A stretch of DNA of 64,000 nucleotides from Streptomyces capitiformicae (GCF_002214185.1 NZ_CP022161.1:3409767-3473766), one strand, 5' to 3'; shown: positions 46,886 to 55,815, counted from the stretch's first letter. Numbers and translations: made by a program. Notes: a model not told the origin generated them from the letters alone.

Positions 46886-47575
46886 TCAGCCCCGCCCCTT
46901 GGGTGCGCGATGTGGACCCAACTCCCGTAGCACGTCGCCCAGTTGGGTGGCGGTGAGGGCGGGGCCGGGGAGGGGTGAGGGTTCGGGCGAGGTGGTGGCA
47001 CGGAGGCCGTCCAGGAGCAGGGCGAGGGGGCGCTGCCAGGCGTCGGGGGCGGTCGCGGCGGTCAGGGCCGGGACGGCGCGGCCGAGGGCGGCGAGGGCGA
47101 ACAGGACGTCCTCGGTGGTGACATCGGGGCGGACGGTGCCCTCGTCGCGGCCGCGCGCCAGCAGGAGCTCCAGCGTCCGGCGGTTGTGCGCGTGCACGGC
47201 ATCGAGGGCGCCGACGCCCTGCACATGGGTGGTCATGAGGTCGTTGGTGCCGCGGTCGGCGGCCAGCGTGCCGAAGACGGCCCGGAGGTACTCGGTCAGC
47301 CCGGACCAGGCGTCCGGGGCGTTCCGGAGCCGTTCCCCGGCGGCCATGGTGTCGGTGAGCTGGTCGTGGAAGACGGCGTCGATGAGGGCGGCGCGGGTGG
47401 GGAAGTGCCGGTAGAGCGTCGCGTTCCCGACCCCGGCCCGGCGGGCGATCACGTCCAGCGGCGCGTCGAGGCCCTGCTCGGTGAACACCTCGTGGGCCGC
47501 CGCCACCAGCAGCTCCCGGTTCCGCTGCGCGTCGCGCCGCCGCGGCGGCGTCGCCCGTTCTGCGCCGACGGTCAT
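46886..47575 (-). CDS. TetR-family transcriptional regulator
   Basis: A 229-residue TetR repressor: helix-turn-helix VIARRAGVGNATLYRHFPTRAALIDAVF (about 42-69), all-helical ligand domain after it, and a Pro/Ser tail. It converges with the ferredoxin gene. Two 14-bp dyads in the upstream gap (47597-47610 and 47651-47664) are probable operators. Its target could be itself or the small membrane protein gene at 47821. Confidence 0.93.
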   Translation of the reverse strand: MTVGAERATPPRRRDAQRNRELLVAAAHEVFTEQGLDAPLDVIARRAGVGNATLYRHFPTRAALIDAVFHDQLTDTMAAGERLRNAPDAWSGLTEYLRAVFGTLAADRGTNDLMTTHVQGVGALDAVHAHNRRTLELLLARGRDEGTVRPDVTTEDVLFALAALGRAVPALTAATAPDAWQRPLALLLDGLRATTSPEPSPLPGPALTATQLGDVLRELGPHRAPKGRG

Positions 47576-47596
47576 CCTCGTCCTCCGACCACAACC

Positions 47597-47664
47597 GGGG
47601 AGTGTTCCCCAGCACCCACACCCCCCGATGCTATCGTCGGACCATTAAACGGGGAGCACTCCCC
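47597..47664. promoter_or_regulatory. Two TetR-operator-like dyads
   Basis: GGGGAGTGTTCCCC (47597-47610) and GGGGAGCACTCCCC (47651-47664) are near-identical dyads 54 bp apart between the TetR gene and the next gene. The spacing (centre to centre about five helical turns) would let two dimers bind on one face. Confidence 0.65.
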
Positions 47665-47820
47665 ACTTTGGGTGATCCCTAAGCGGCTGTGAGGGCTCGG
47701 GTGAGGTCGTGGTGGGCGTCCGCGTGCACCTCGCCCCTGGCCTGAGTCTGCACGCCTGACGCCAACCTGATGGCACAGTGGGCACCCGATCTCCTCAGAG
47801 CTCCAAGAAGGGGGATGAGC

Positions 47821-48018
47821 ATGACCGTGCTCATACTGTCCGGCGTCCTCGTACTCGTCCTCGGCGGCTGCGTCTGCGTCGTCTGGGCCTCCCGGGGCGG
47901 CCCCCGCTGGGTACGCGCCGTCTCCGCCGCCACCCTGGGCGCCGGTGAACTGGTACGCCGGAGGAACCGCAACGACCGCCGCCAGGATGGCGGCCAGGAG
48001 AGCAGCCTGGGCGACTGA
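47821..48018 (+). CDS. Small membrane protein
   Basis: A 65-residue protein with one transmembrane helix at 3-23 (VLILSGVLVLVLGGCVCVVWA) and a basic cytosolic tail (RRRNRNDRRQDGG). ATG 47821 is chosen because GGGGG sits 6 bp upstream; an ATG 6 bp earlier is also possible. Family unknown. About 80 bp before it (47679-47760) the minus strand ends in HHDLTRALTAA and stop, which may be a gene fragment, but I could not identify it. Confidence 0.6.
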   Translation: MTVLILSGVLVLVLGGCVCVVWASRGGPRWVRAVSAATLGAGELVRRRNRNDRRQDGGQESSLGD

Positions 48019-48159
48019 CCCCTTGGGCCGTCGAGCCGTTCCCCGGACGGGCAGGGCGTGAGACCCAGCTCACACCCAAGTCCCGCCCAGGTCTGTCACA
48101 TCGCGCCGAGTCGTTCCGTCATAGGTGTGTAGCCATCGACCACGGCAGAGGAGCACATC

Positions 48160-48648
48160 ATGACCGCCATGACCACCGAAGCCCGCCTGAACTTCTTCGC
48201 CAACCCGACCGCGGGCAAGCTGCTGAAGCACTTCATCGCGGCGGGCAAGGTCGTGACCGACTCGACGCTGCCCCTGTCGACGCAGGAACTGATCAAAATC
48301 CGTGCCAGCCAGATCAACGGGTGCGGTTTCTGCCTCGACATGCACACCAAGGAGGCGGCCGCCGCCGGTGAGACCTCGACCCGCCTGCACATGGTCGCGG
48401 CCTGGCGCGAGGCCACGGTCTTCACCGAGGCCGAGCGCGCCGCGCTCGAACTGACCGAGCAGGGCACCCGTATCGCCGACGCGGCCGGCGGAGTCTCGGA
48501 CGAGGTCTGGGAGAACGCCGCCAAGCACTACGACGAGGACCAGCTCTGCGCCATGGTCTCCCTGATCGCCGTCATCAACGCCTTCAACCGTATGAACGTC
48601 ATGGTCCAGAACCCCGCCGGCGACTACCAGCCGGGCCAGTTCGGCTGA
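48160..48648 (+). CDS. AhpD-like carboxymuconolactone decarboxylase family protein
   Basis: A 162-residue alkylhydroperoxidase-like protein. The redox pair is C55-x-x-C58 in QINGCGFCLDMHTKEA with H62, the AhpD active-site arrangement for peroxide reduction. ISAVINAFNRMNV-type helix (LIAVINAFNRMN) completes the CMD fold. It starts at ATG 48160 with GAGGAG upstream. A hairpin at 48701-48728 follows. It is probably a stand-alone antioxidant gene. Confidence 0.92.
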   Translation: MTAMTTEARLNFFANPTAGKLLKHFIAAGKVVTDSTLPLSTQELIKIRASQINGCGFCLDMHTKEAAAAGETSTRLHMVAAWREATVFTEAERAALELTEQGTRIADAAGGVSDEVWENAAKHYDEDQLCAMVSLIAVINAFNRMNVMVQNPAGDYQPGQFG

Positions 48649-48700
48649 CGAGCACAGGCCGGCGCGGACAAGCACAAACAAACACACACGCACAGCGGAC

Positions 48701-48728
48701 GGCCCGGGAACCCTTCGGCTCCCGGGCC
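48701..48728 (+). terminator. Hairpin terminator
   Basis: GGCCCGGGA and TCCCGGGCC enclose a loop containing TTCG, 52 bp after the AhpD-like stop. Confidence 0.75.
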
Positions 48729-48892
48729 AGTAATTTCATCAACCATGCACTGTAATCCGATACTTGGAATAATCACCACTACTCCGCGCGCGCTCCCCCA
48801 AATGCCCGATTCCTTGCGCCGTTCGGCGCTCGTTAGACGATCGCGACTCGGAAGGAAGCACAGAGACCGAAGCGGAGCGCGAAGGACAGAGG

Positions 48893-49597
48893 ATGGACAG
48901 GATTCAGGCGAGAAAAAACTATGACACGGTAAGCCCATACCCTGACTGCCCTGACCCACTCGACACACAGAACCTCTGGCGCGTCACCGATCCGACGATC
49001 CCGTCGGGCGGCTGGGATCCGGATGAAGAACTGGTCCAGATGCTGCATACGGCGGCGCCCGGCGTGGATCCCGACCCACCCCCGCTGGACGACTGCGGCC
49101 ATCCCCGCCGCCCGCTCCACCGGCGGCGCCCCCGGCCGGGAGTTCATCTCCTCGCCGGAAATCCGAGGATCATTCCGGTGGCGATTCTGATCGTGATGAT
49201 CGCCGCGTGTGCGGTGACGATGCTGACCTGGTCGATTTCCTATTCATATGAGCAACTGCGTGCCATCGCTCTGCTGGTGGTGACGGCGGACCTGGCGCAA
49301 TGGTGGCCGCTGACGGTGTACGGGCCGTGGCTTCTGGCGGGTCTGTCCATCCTGCGCGCATCCGTACAACACCGCACGGCCCGCCGCTCCTGGGCGGTGA
49401 TGCTGATCTCCTCCGGCACGGCGGCGGCGCTGTGCATCGGCCAGTCGCCGCATTCTCTTCTCGCGATGGTGATCGTCGGAATTCCCCCGATCACCGCCCT
49501 GGTCTGCTTCCGCGAACTCGTCGGCCAGTTCTCCGCCAAACACGGCCCGCGCCACGCCGCCGACACCCTGACCGTCCCCAAGCAGAGAAGGCCGTAG
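48893..49597 (+). CDS. DUF2637 membrane protein
   Basis: A 234-residue integral membrane protein. The first 85 residues are cytosolic, Asp/Pro-rich, then Arg/Pro-rich (HRRRPRPG). Four hydrophobic helices follow (about 92-112, 122-140, 145-160 region, 170-205), including TWSISYSYEQLRAIAL, WWPLTVYGPWLLAGLS and MVIVGIPPITALVCFRELV, as in DUF2637 proteins that are common on actinomycete plasmids and integrated elements and related to plasmid spread proteins. Function not established. ATG 48893; the upstream 244-bp gap is AT-richer and probably holds its promoter. Confidence 0.82.
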   Translation: MDRIQARKNYDTVSPYPDCPDPLDTQNLWRVTDPTIPSGGWDPDEELVQMLHTAAPGVDPDPPPLDDCGHPRRPLHRRRPRPGVHLLAGNPRIIPVAILIVMIAACAVTMLTWSISYSYEQLRAIALLVVTADLAQWWPLTVYGPWLLAGLSILRASVQHRTARRSWAVMLISSGTAAALCIGQSPHSLLAMVIVGIPPITALVCFRELVGQFSAKHGPRHAADTLTVPKQRRP

Positions 49598-49626
49598 CCA
49601 GAGGAAGCCACAGCCGCGCGTACCCG

Positions 49627-50220
49627 CTACGACATGCCCTCCGGCAAGGTCACCCCCATGCCCGCGAGGTGTTTCAGGGCGGCGGCGATGGAGTGGCAGT
49701 CGAAGAGGGCCGAGTGTTCGTTGCCGGGGGCGGGGACGGGCAGGCCCAGGGCCTGCCAGAGGCGGCCCGAGTTGATGGTGGCCGTGGTGGGGGCGACGGT
49801 GTTCAGCCAGGGGCGGATGTTGTGGAAGCCGGGGGTGAGGGGGCTGTGTTTGATCTCCTCGCCGCGGGCGCGGGCCCAGCCGATGTTCTCGCCGAGGACG
49901 ACCATGTCGTTGCCGTAGGAGAGGACCGACCGGCCCTGGCAGAAGGCGAGGAAGTCGCTCAGGGCGTGGGCCGGCGGGAGCCCGTACCGGTCCACCGACC
50001 GCTGGTCGATGCCGGTCAGTTCCGTGAAGGCGGGGGACAGCCGGGGGTTCACCACCGGTCGGACCAGCGTGTCGTACTCCTCGACGACGGTGTGGTCCCC
50101 GGTCAGGCGCAGGGCGCCGATCTGCACGATCTCGCGGAGTTGGCCGGGGGCCGACCAGTCCTGCTCATACGCCCCCGGCCACGTCGTGAACTCCAGGTCG
50201 AAGACAACGAAGGTGGACAA
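49627..50220 (-). CDS. DEDDh 3'-5' exonuclease
   Basis: A 197-residue exonuclease of the DnaQ/ERI-like type. Metal ligands: D8 and E10 in VVFDLEFTT, the D/E in SYGNDMVVL, and the closing EHSALFDCHSIA with the catalytic His and Asp. LTGIDQRSVDRYG is also typical. It removes nucleotides from DNA or RNA 3' ends; which is used cannot be told. It is convergent with the DUF2637 gene. Confidence 0.9.
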   Translation of the reverse strand: MSTFVVFDLEFTTWPGAYEQDWSAPGQLREIVQIGALRLTGDHTVVEEYDTLVRPVVNPRLSPAFTELTGIDQRSVDRYGLPPAHALSDFLAFCQGRSVLSYGNDMVVLGENIGWARARGEEIKHSPLTPGFHNIRPWLNTVAPTTATINSGRLWQALGLPVPAPGNEHSALFDCHSIAAALKHLAGMGVTLPEGMS

Positions 50221-50281
50221 ACGGCACTCTCCCTGTGGCGCGGCACCGGTACAGGAGCGTCCTACCCACCCGCCGCCGCCG

Positions 50282-51640
50282 TCAGTTCAGGGGCTTCCCG
50301 CTTCCGGTGGACAGGTCCACGCCGCGCAGGCCGTCGGGGAGGATCCGTTCGACGGCCGTCCGCGACCCGGGGTCCCCCTTCGCCGTAAGGGACTTGGAGG
50401 GCTCCGACGGCTCCATGTCGTCCGCCGTCGGGCACAGTGCCTCGACGATGTGGGCGTTGAGGGCGGCGTCGATGGGGCTCGGTTCCAGGGCCGTGCCGTC
50501 CTCGTTGAGGCGCTGGTACTTCATGAGGTTCCAGCCCATGCTGAGCTGGCGGTCGCCGTCCGCGCTGGTGAAACTGAACGTGCCCGCGCCGAACACCGCC
50601 CCGTCGTGGCCCCAGAACCGGCCGCAGCCGGGCAGGTCGAGGGCGAAGATGCCGAGGCCGTAGTCGAGGGTCGCGCCCGGACCGAGGGCGAGCGGAACCG
50701 TCCGCCGCATCTCGGCCAGGGAGGCCTCGCCGACCAGGTCGCCGGCGAGCAGCTTGCGGTAGAAGCGGTTCAGGTCGTTCGTCGTGGAGACGATCGCACC
50801 GGCGGTGGAGGCCCAGGACATGTCGTAGACGCTGTAGTCACGGGGCGGGTCGATCAGGCCGTAGAAGGACTCGTACATCCTGGGGTGCGGGCCCTTGATG
50901 TACGGGGTGCGCGGGTATGTGGTGTCGCGCAGGCCGGCACGGTCGATGACGTTGCGGGTGATGTACGTCGACGCCTTCCGGCCGGTGACCTTCTCCAGGA
51001 TGAGGCCGGCGATCACGTAGTTGGTGTTCGAGTACGCGCCGGGCTGCGCGCCGGGGCTGCCGGTGGCGGGGGCCGCGAGGCCCAGCCGTACGAGTTCCTC
51101 GGGGCTGATCGAACGGAAGCGGTGTTCGTCGAGGCTGGACGTGGAGTCCTGGTTGAGGGAGGGGAAGGCGGGGAGGACGTAGTCGGCGATGTGGCTGGTG
51201 TGGTTGAGGAGCATGCGTACGGTGATGGCGTCGCCGCGCTCCCGGTCGGCGCCGGGGAACAGGTCCGGGACGTACTCGGTCACCGGGGCGTCAAGGCTGA
51301 TCCGGCCGCGCTCGACCTGCTGGAGTATCGCCACCGCCGTGAACGTCTTGCTGATGCTGCCGACGCGCTGACGCATGTTCGGAGTCACCTTGCGACCCGT
51401 GTCGACGTCGGCGAGACCGGAGGCGCCGGTCCAGCGGGCGCCCTCGTCACGGACGGACGAGTAGACGCCGTACATGCCGGCCTGGTGGACGGCGTCGAGG
51501 GTGGTGCGCAGGGCGGGGCGGTCCAAGGGGGTGGAAGCCGGGGCCTTGGCTCCGGGGGCGGCGGACACCGCCGTCGGTGCCGCGGTGATCAGCAGGAGTG
51601 TCGTACCGAGGGCTGTCCCGACGAGGCGCTTCATGCGCAC
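50282..51640 (-). CDS. Secreted serine hydrolase (D-Ala-D-Ala carboxypeptidase-like)
   Basis: A 452-residue exported enzyme of the beta-lactamase/PBP-like family. It has a signal peptide (1-27, ending AVSA), the S95-x-x-K98 pair (SISK), the Y-x-N motif in GAYSNTNYVIAG, and HDGAVFG as the third element. The length fits D-Ala-D-Ala carboxypeptidases of class C type, so peptidoglycan trimming is likely. GTG 51640 has a GGAAGGGAAC site; ATG 51634 is a possible alternative. It is an intact counterpart of the pseudogene at 12707-13664. Confidence 0.92.
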   Translation of the reverse strand: MRMKRLVGTALGTTLLLITAAPTAVSAAPGAKAPASTPLDRPALRTTLDAVHQAGMYGVYSSVRDEGARWTGASGLADVDTGRKVTPNMRQRVGSISKTFTAVAILQQVERGRISLDAPVTEYVPDLFPGADRERGDAITVRMLLNHTSHIADYVLPAFPSLNQDSTSSLDEHRFRSISPEELVRLGLAAPATGSPGAQPGAYSNTNYVIAGLILEKVTGRKASTYITRNVIDRAGLRDTTYPRTPYIKGPHPRMYESFYGLIDPPRDYSVYDMSWASTAGAIVSTTNDLNRFYRKLLAGDLVGEASLAEMRRTVPLALGPGATLDYGLGIFALDLPGCGRFWGHDGAVFGAGTFSFTSADGDRQLSMGWNLMKYQRLNEDGTALEPSPIDAALNAHIVEALCPTADDMEPSEPSKSLTAKGDPGSRTAVERILPDGLRGVDLSTGSGKPLN

Positions 51641-51772
51641 GGCTTGTTCCCTTCCTGACGGCCCGGATCGCAGGCCTTGTCATCGCCCAACTCGTAGGCC
51701 TTGTCAGGTGATTGTCGTGAGGGAACGGTGCGCCCTACATCGTTCGCGTGGACGAGCATGTTCATGGCCATC

Positions 51773-51790
51773 CCATGACATCTGTCATGG
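51773..51790. promoter_or_regulatory. Perfect 8+8 bp dyad upstream of serine hydrolase
   Basis: CCATGACATCTGTCATGG has 8-bp perfect arms around TC. It lies 133 bp before the hydrolase start and just past the end of the YqeY-like gene, so it fits an operator. The binding protein is unknown. Confidence 0.45.
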
Positions 51791-51806
51791 CGGCCGCGCT
51801 GTCGTC

Positions 51807-52175
51807 CTACGGGGACGGGGTGCCGTGGCCGTCGAGGAAGCGGAGCAGTACGGCGGCCTCCGCGTGGAGTCGCGCGGCTCGGTCCGCGTGCGCCGGAGCC
51901 GTCAACCGGGCGGCGGCTTCGAGGCGTTCGCCCGCCTCGGCCCGCACGATGTCCACCACCGCGCCCTCGGTCAGCTCGCGCCGCGCCGCCTCCGTCGTAC
52001 CGGCGCCGACCGGGGAGTCCTCCAGAGCCACACCGCGCAGCTCGGCCTCGCCCACGGGCACGGCCTCGGCGTTGTCCAGGGCGGCGAGGGCCGAACGCAG
52101 GGCACTGACCGCGGCCTTGTCGCGGGCACGTATCGCGTCGGGCAGGGCTTGACGCATACGGAGACGGAGGGACAT
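51807..52175 (-). CDS. GatB/YqeY domain protein
   Basis: A 122-residue protein of the YqeY family, related to the C-terminal tRNA-binding helical domain of GatB: LRLRMRQALPDAIRARDKAAVSALRSALAALDNAEA at the start. It is shorter than the common 150-residue forms. A role in tRNA amidotransferase or translation is only suggested by the fold. No partner gene lies nearby. Confidence 0.85.
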   Translation of the reverse strand: MSLRLRMRQALPDAIRARDKAAVSALRSALAALDNAEAVPVGEAELRGVALEDSPVGAGTTEAARRELTEGAVVDIVRAEAGERLEAAARLTAPAHADRAARLHAEAAVLLRFLDGHGTPSP

Positions 52176-52458
52176 GCAGGGACCCTATGGCCAAGTGCCC
52201 CCACCGACAACGGGATTGACCTGAGTCCCCGCTGGAAACGGGGCTTCGGACCTGCCCCGGTTCGTCCTCCTGCGGTGAGTGAGTACGTGCGGGTCGCGTC
52301 GGGCTTGTCGCGCAGTTCCCACTCACCCGCAGAAGCCGGAGCATGGTCGGAGTGCCGTTGCCGCCCGGGACGGCACCGGTCAGTGGCACGACAGAGCGAC
52401 TGTCGCCAGGGGGCCGCGGGCGTACCGTGGAACTGACATCCACCTGGCAGGGGTGCAC

Positions 52459-53679
52459 ATGCGGTACGAGGACGAGACGAGCATCGGCGACCGGATCGGC
52501 CGGCTTCGAACCAGACGCGAACTTACTCAAGAGCAACTGGCCGAACGCGCCGGCGTGTCTGTGGACACCGTGCGGAAACTGGAGCAGAACCGGCGGCTCA
52601 CGGCCCGGCTGTCCACGCTCAACCAGCTGGCCCGCGCGCTCGATGTCGAGACGTCAGCCCTCATAGGCCAGTTCACCACCTTCGAGGCTCACACCGATGG
52701 TGTCGACCCATCGGTCCTTGCCCTGCGGCAGGCCGTCTCCCCGGTCAGTGACCTCCTCGGTGAGGACCCCGACCCCGAGGACCCTCCCACTATGGGTGCA
52801 CTGCGGGCATCCCTCCACTCAACGGAACGCATCCGCCGCGAGGGCCGCATGGGCGAGATCGGGGCCCTCTTGCCTCAGCTCATCCGTGACGCCCGCGCAG
52901 CCTCGCGCGCCTACAACGGCCCCTCGCAGGCGACCGCCTTCGCTGTGCTGGCCGAGGCGTACCAGGTCGCCGCGACCACGCTCACCGCTCTGGGCAAGGA
53001 AGACGCCGCGTTCACCGCGATGGAACGCGCGACCGACGCGGCCCGCCGCTCGGACGACCCCCACCTGGAAGCCATCGGAGCATCCACTCTGGCCTGGATC
53101 TTCACCAAGCAGGGGAGGCTGGAGGACGCCGAACAGGTCGCCTTGCGCTACGCCGACCACATGGAGCCCGGATTCCGTTCCCCGCCGCTCGAACTGTCCC
53201 TATGGGGCATCCTCCTGCTGCGTGCGGCCACTGCCACCGTGCGGCAGGGCGAGCGGAAGTACGACCGCGTGGACGAATTGATGCGCATGGCGACGGGCGC
53301 CGCAGCCAGTATCGGCAGAGACCGGCTCGACTATGCGACGCCGTTCGGCCCCACCAACACGGGCGTGGCCAAGGTCAACTTCTTGGTGGAGATGGAGAGG
53401 AGCCAGGAAGCAATCACAACGGCCCGTACGGTGCCGGACGTGCAGTCACTCCCGCCGACGTGGCGGGCCCGCTTCCACGTCGACCGCGCGTTGGCGTACG
53501 CCGACCTCGAACGTGACGAGCAGGCCACCGGCGCGCTATTGACGGCTGAGCGGGACGCCCCCGAGTGGATGCGCTACCACGGCACCGCGCGCCGCATCGT
53601 CGCCGAGTTGCGCGGGCGGGAGCGTCGGCGCACCTCTCCCGTGATCGAACTCGCCGACCGGCTCCACCTGGACGGGTAG
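52459..53679 (+). CDS. XRE-family regulator with TPR-like C-terminal domain
   Basis: A 406-residue regulator. The helix-turn-helix is at 8-62 (IGRLRTRRELTQEQLAERAGVSVDTVRKLEQ). The rest is helical and repeat-like (AFTAMERATDAARRSDDPHLEAIGASTLAWIFTKQGRLEDAEQVALRYADH), as in TPR-type ligand-sensing regulators. It starts at ATG 52459; a GTG 6 bp earlier is possible. Two small same-strand genes follow after a 159-bp gap with an operator-like dyad. I recall this trio from other Streptomyces genomes; its function is not known. Confidence 0.9.
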   Translation: MRYEDETSIGDRIGRLRTRRELTQEQLAERAGVSVDTVRKLEQNRRLTARLSTLNQLARALDVETSALIGQFTTFEAHTDGVDPSVLALRQAVSPVSDLLGEDPDPEDPPTMGALRASLHSTERIRREGRMGEIGALLPQLIRDARAASRAYNGPSQATAFAVLAEAYQVAATTLTALGKEDAAFTAMERATDAARRSDDPHLEAIGASTLAWIFTKQGRLEDAEQVALRYADHMEPGFRSPPLELSLWGILLLRAATATVRQGERKYDRVDELMRMATGAAASIGRDRLDYATPFGPTNTGVAKVNFLVEMERSQEAITTARTVPDVQSLPPTWRARFHVDRALAYADLERDEQATGALLTAERDAPEWMRYHGTARRIVAELRGRERRRTSPVIELADRLHLDG

Positions 53680-53696
53680 GACACAGCGTCCCACTC

Positions 53697-53715
53697 GTGT
53701 ACCAAAGTGGTGCAC
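53697..53715. promoter_or_regulatory. Operator-like dyad between the XRE gene and its companions
   Basis: GTGTACCAAAGTGGTGCAC has 8-bp arms matching at 7 positions around AAG. It sits between two copies of ACAGCGTCCC (from 53682 and 53714). It is a plausible binding site for the XRE regulator in front of the 53839 gene. Confidence 0.5.
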
Positions 53716-53838
53716 AGCGTCCCTGTCACACCGCTGCGCCCGGTTCTACGGTGCGTCCACTGAACGGCGGTGCCGACCGAACCACCCTCGCCAGGGCTCC
53801 GGTTCGGCACCGCTTCGCACCGTAACGAGGGACGCCCC

Positions 53839-54048
53839 ATGACCAATGCGAAGACCACGATGGACCCACCGCCCGTCCTCGGGCTTCCGGCTGAGCAGCC
53901 GGTGCCGCCGACCGACTGCGAGCGGTGCGCCGGGCTGGTCGAGGAGCGCGCCCGGGCCAGGGCAGCGGGCGACTGGTCGCAGGTGTCGGACTGCAACGTC
54001 GCCATCCGCGCCCACCACCGGCCGCGCCGGAAGCGGAGGAAGGCGTGA
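53839..54048 (+). CDS. Small hypothetical protein, XRE companion
   Basis: A 69-residue protein with one Cys pair (TDCERCAGL) and a basic C-terminus (HHRPRRKRRKA), possibly nucleic-acid-binding. The stop overlaps the next start by 4 bp (GTGA), so the two genes are translationally coupled. No catalytic domain is seen. Confidence 0.75.
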   Translation: MTNAKTTMDPPPVLGLPAEQPVPPTDCERCAGLVEERARARAAGDWSQVSDCNVAIRAHHRPRRKRRKA

Positions 54049-54896
54049 ACGCCCGGAACCGGCCTGCGCCTCGCAAACCGCAGACGTTCGCACTCCCCGA
54101 CCACCTCCCCGGCGAGACCGAGTACAGGGTCTTCATCACCCACCTGACGACGTGCGCGGACTGCGGGTATGGGCGGGCCCGGTGCGAGAAGGCGACCGGG
54201 CTGTGGCGGGCGTACCGAAGAACCCTCCGCACGCCGTTGGCGAGCAACCGGCCTGCCGACCTCCAAGTCGCAGACCAACCGCTACCCGAATCCGAACACG
54301 AGCCGGATGCGCCCGAGTCCGCGATCACCCCTGACGGCGATCGCGACCTCTCTGTCGAACGGTGGCTGCTGTCGGCGGCCGAGAACAGCGACCGCGCCCG
54401 CGTCGACTGGCGTGAGTCCGGCCTGGCGCTCATGCGATGCGGGACGATCATCGCCGCCATCCGCATGTCGCACGATCTCATCCACGCGGCGGCCGGAACG
54501 CACGACGCCTACAAGATCGACGCCTTCCTCCGCGAGGTGCTACCGGGCGGCGGGGTCTTCGTCGACACGGCCAGAAACCTGTACTTCGTCTTGGTGCAGC
54601 ACAGCGTCGGCAGACGCAACGAGTGGGTCGACAACCCTTACGAACAGGCGAAGTTCCTCGGAGACGGCAGTTTCCTCGGTGTTCCTTCGGTGCGGCTGAA
54701 GACCCGTGGGGCCGGACGCGCCTACTGGTGCGCGCCCGTGGAGAAGGCAGGCGAATTCGTCTCCCAGGAGGCCATGTCGCAGCTCCTCGCCATCAGCCGG
54801 TGGCGGCTGGCGAGCGGTTCGTGTGGCTCGGCCGCTCTCTCCCTCGTCTCCCTGCCGCAGCGGCGACGTGCTGGGGCATCACAGGTGGAGCCGTAG
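54045..54896 (+). CDS. Primase/polymerase-like protein fused to a Cys-containing N-terminal segment
   Basis: A 283-residue protein. The first 70 residues hold CADCGYGRARC, which often stands alone as a short protein in this gene trio. Residues 100-250 resemble a bifunctional primase-polymerase N-terminal-like domain common in Streptomyces (ERWLLSAAENSDRARVDWRESGLALMRCG, then HAAAGTHDAYKIDAFLREV, GGVFVDTARNLYFVLV, GDGSFLGVPSVRL, YWCAPVEKAG). Catalytic Asp pairs of true primases are not obvious, so it may not polymerise. GTG 54045 with GGAGGAAGG is the start. The C-terminus abuts an IS fragment. Confidence 0.7.
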   Translation: MNARNRPAPRKPQTFALPDHLPGETEYRVFITHLTTCADCGYGRARCEKATGLWRAYRRTLRTPLASNRPADLQVADQPLPESEHEPDAPESAITPDGDRDLSVERWLLSAAENSDRARVDWRESGLALMRCGTIIAAIRMSHDLIHAAAGTHDAYKIDAFLREVLPGGGVFVDTARNLYFVLVQHSVGRRNEWVDNPYEQAKFLGDGSFLGVPSVRLKTRGAGRAYWCAPVEKAGEFVSQEAMSQLLAISRWRLASGSCGSAALSLVSLPQRRRAGASQVEP

Positions 54897-54904
54897 GACA
54901 GACG

Positions 54905-55073
54905 GTCCTGGCAGCCCCGCCAGACCCGAAGCCTCATACCGTGACTTCCACTCGCTGACCGTCTGCCGGGACACACCCAGCTGAGCGGCGACCTCCGTCA
55001 CCGTCGCACCCGCCAGCACCGCAAGCACAGCCCGGTATCTCTGCTCAACAACCGACAACTCCACCAGCGCCAA
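54905..55073 (-). mobile_element. IS481-family transposase N-terminal fragment
   Basis: From a TTG at 55073 the minus strand encodes LVELSVVEQRYRAVLAVLAG then GATVTEVAAQLGVSRQTVSEW and YEASGLAGL, the helix-turn-helix start of IS481-type transposases. The DDE catalytic domain is missing: similarity stops at about 54910, beside the end of the previous gene. It is a dead insertion remnant. Confidence 0.8.
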
Positions 55074-55219
55074 TCCCGGCCTCCCCACACACGCCGCAAC
55101 GACGCGCACAGAAAAGCCGATCACGGCCACTGTCAACCATCAGCTGGGACCGAAGTGTCAAGCATCTACCGGGACCGGACAGGATCACAGCCCCTGCTGA
55201 GTAACAACCTTCTTCACGG

Positions 55220-55410
55220 GTTCAAGACGGCTCGCATCCGCTCGCCGCGCGCGGCCCGGCCCCGGCCGGGCCTGCGCTCCTGTCTCCGCCCCGCTCCAGC
55301 CCGGCCGGGGTCCGTGCCGCGCGCACAGCAATCAGCCACTTACCGTCAGGGAAGGGGTGCGTCGTGGCTGGGGCGGTCGGCTCCACGGCTTTAAGCCACC
55401 TCCCCGGTCC
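55220..55410. repeat. About 180-bp inverted repeat, copy 1
   Basis: This stretch is strikingly similar, in inverted orientation, to 56695-56875. Best-matching parts are CGTGGCTGGGGCGGTC / GACCGCCCCAGCCACG and CGCCCCGCTCCAGCCCGGCC. The two copies bracket the fragments and the small gene at 56475. The interior is GC-rich and strongly self-complementary, with no convincing gene. Confidence 0.7.
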
Positions 55411-55721
55411 GGGTCCCGCGTCGAGCAAGACCAGGGGGCCACTCGTGCACATTGCGGTCAGGCCCAAAGCCTGCCCGAGTTGCCAGCCAGCGTACGGCCC
55501 CCTGATCATGCTCGACCCCAGACCGGGCAGGCCACCGGCCAAACCCCCTCCGCCGACCTTTGGCCTGGCGCAAGATGCGTAAACCGGACGCATCAGCCAG
55601 CCCGTGAGGGTATAACACTTGGATCAGAGCGCGAGCGGGGATGAGGTTCTATTGATCCGAAACTCAAAGGGTTCTATTCGAGGATGTAGCGGACGTGGGG
55701 TCCGCCGAAGTAGCCGCGGAC
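55411..55721. other. Stretch with no supported gene
   Basis: A short plus-strand frame reaching 55582 contains CPSCQPAYGPLIML, which looks protein-like, but it has no convincing start or relatives I recognise. Otherwise I see nothing here except the flank of the next fragment. Confidence 0.4.
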
Positions 55722-55815
55722 GATGTGCGGCTCCGACTACGTCGTCGCGGACCTCTTCCGCGTGGTCGACGGAAAGATCATCGAGCACTGGGACGTCGCC
55801 GCCGACGGGCAGTGA
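55722..55815 (+). pseudogene. NTF2/SnoaL-like protein C-terminal fragment
   Basis: Codons read DYVVADLFRVVDGKIIEHWD then VAADGQ and stop, the typical last two strands of the SnoaL-like/NTF2 fold. The preceding sequence is out of frame and lacks the rest of the gene. The 230 bp that follow hold nothing I can name. Confidence 0.6.

Noticed and set aside
53682..53724. Repeated ACAGCGTCCC considered as an attachment site
   Set aside because: Only 10 bp, with no tRNA or integrase nearby; better explained as part of the operator region.
55158..55180. TGTCAAGC-type sequence as the intact end of an IS481 element
   Set aside because: It lies near the transposase fragment, but no matching opposite end was found, so an intact IS cannot be claimed.
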